NCBI GenBank assembly: GCA_017387265.1
Contig: JAFOFM010000221.1
Span: 1-7,013 of the forward strand
DNA from: Peptococcaceae bacterium
GTDB taxonomy: Bacteria > Bacillota > Peptococcia > Peptococcales > Peptococcaceae
Direction of reading: 5' to 3'
DNA length: 7,013 nt
Under the pieces are notes generated by a model. The model had not been told where the DNA came from. It made no database searches and saw only the letters and a program-made list of their open reading frames with translations. Positions within the stretch are counted from its first letter, which is position 1. Each line of letters opens with the position of its first letter. This document shows positions 6,764-7,013 of this stretch, one piece after another. Both the position numbers and the translations under genes were made by a program.

Positions 6764-7012
6764 TTATACCAGATTCTGCTGAATTCCAATGCAGCATGGA
6801 TGCCCTTCTAACAGCGGCACAAAGTGATTTGGAAAATACAGCGCCGGTTTCTTTTTCAGTTTTACGGCTCCAGATTCCCCCAGGCATTCCGCAACAAATT
6901 CGGAACAGAAATAATGTTTCTCCCGTTTCAGAATCGGCAGATGGATAATGCACAGAAACACACCAATCCGGTTATACTGATATTCTTTTCGGGAAGCCTG
7001 AAATTTGTCAAT
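6764..7012 (-). CDS. C-terminal part of a probable permuted papain-like (YiiX/NlpC-P60-related) cysteine hydrolase
   Basis: The minus-strand frame is open to the right edge and ends in TAA, leaving about 82 residues. Its key motif is YFCSEFVAE (the Cys codon is at 6905-6907), followed by a SGAVKL stretch and a segment ending in FPNHF. In permuted papain-like enzymes such as the YiiX/YebB group, a C-terminal FCSE-type motif supplies the catalytic cysteine, and the histidine lies earlier, here beyond the window. Such proteins are thought to act on lipid or peptide amide bonds. Small uncharacterised relatives are common in Clostridia. A GTG at 6961 lies in frame, but sequence before it continues in the same style (YQYNRIG) with no convincing ribosome site, so the gene should extend outside. 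The family assignment rests on one motif and overall pattern. The frame itself is well supported by the terminator just behind it. Confidence 0.7.
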   Translation of the reverse strand: MDKFQASRKEYQYNRIGVFLCIIHLPILKREKHYFCSEFVAECLGESGAVKLKKKPALYFPNHFVPLLEGHPCCIGIQQNLV

Positions 7013-7013
7013 T

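Noticed and set aside
6726..6953. Alternative minus-strand frame overlapping the right-edge gene
   Set aside because: The other frame (6764-7012) carries the FCSEFV motif and continues to the window edge. This one has no recognisable features.
1..7013. CRISPR array, tRNA/rRNA, insertion sequence or phage module
   Set aside because: No regularly spaced repeats, cloverleaf-like sequences, transposase motifs or terminal inverted repeats were seen on either strand.

Overview
The window looks like a piece of a Firmicutes chromosome, probably a gut-type Clostridia. This is inferred from moderate-to-low GC, strong AGGAGG-like ribosome sites, classical hairpin-plus-U-run terminators, and protein families common in that group. 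The genus cannot be fixed from the sequence alone. There is no sign of phage, insertion sequence, CRISPR array, tRNA or rRNA.

Layout, left to right. Positions 1-382 (+) hold the 3' part of a CPBP/CAAX-type intramembrane protease gene with all three family motifs intact. A bidirectional terminator (410-447) separates it from the convergent gene at 453-5306 (-), which dominates the window. That gene encodes a 1617-residue protein. From N to C it reads as a helical N-terminus, an HD phosphohydrolase domain, a long HEAT/ARM-like helical-repeat scaffold, a NadD-like nucleotidyltransferase domain, a GNAT-like domain, a type I phosphoribosyltransferase-like domain and a short tail with two cysteines. 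Upstream of it are a promoter-like site and then the terminator of the next gene. Positions 5504-6520 (-) encode a family IV (HSL-type) alpha/beta-hydrolase with a complete catalytic triad, a GTG start and its own extended -10 promoter. The right edge (6764-7012, -) holds the C-terminal end of a gene with an FCSEFV motif, probably a permuted papain-like (YiiX/NlpC-P60-related) cysteine hydrolase, followed by its own terminator.

The three minus-strand genes point the same way but are separated by terminators and promoters, so they are probably three single-gene transcripts rather than one operon. Nothing in the neighbourhood fixes the role of the giant protein. Its combination of nucleotide-handling domains (HD, NadD-like and PRPP-binding-like) suggests a role in nucleotide or NAD-type cofactor metabolism or in sensing it. 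Several active-site motifs are altered from the textbook form, so a regulatory or re-purposed activity is as likely as plain catalysis. It is the most interesting object in the window.
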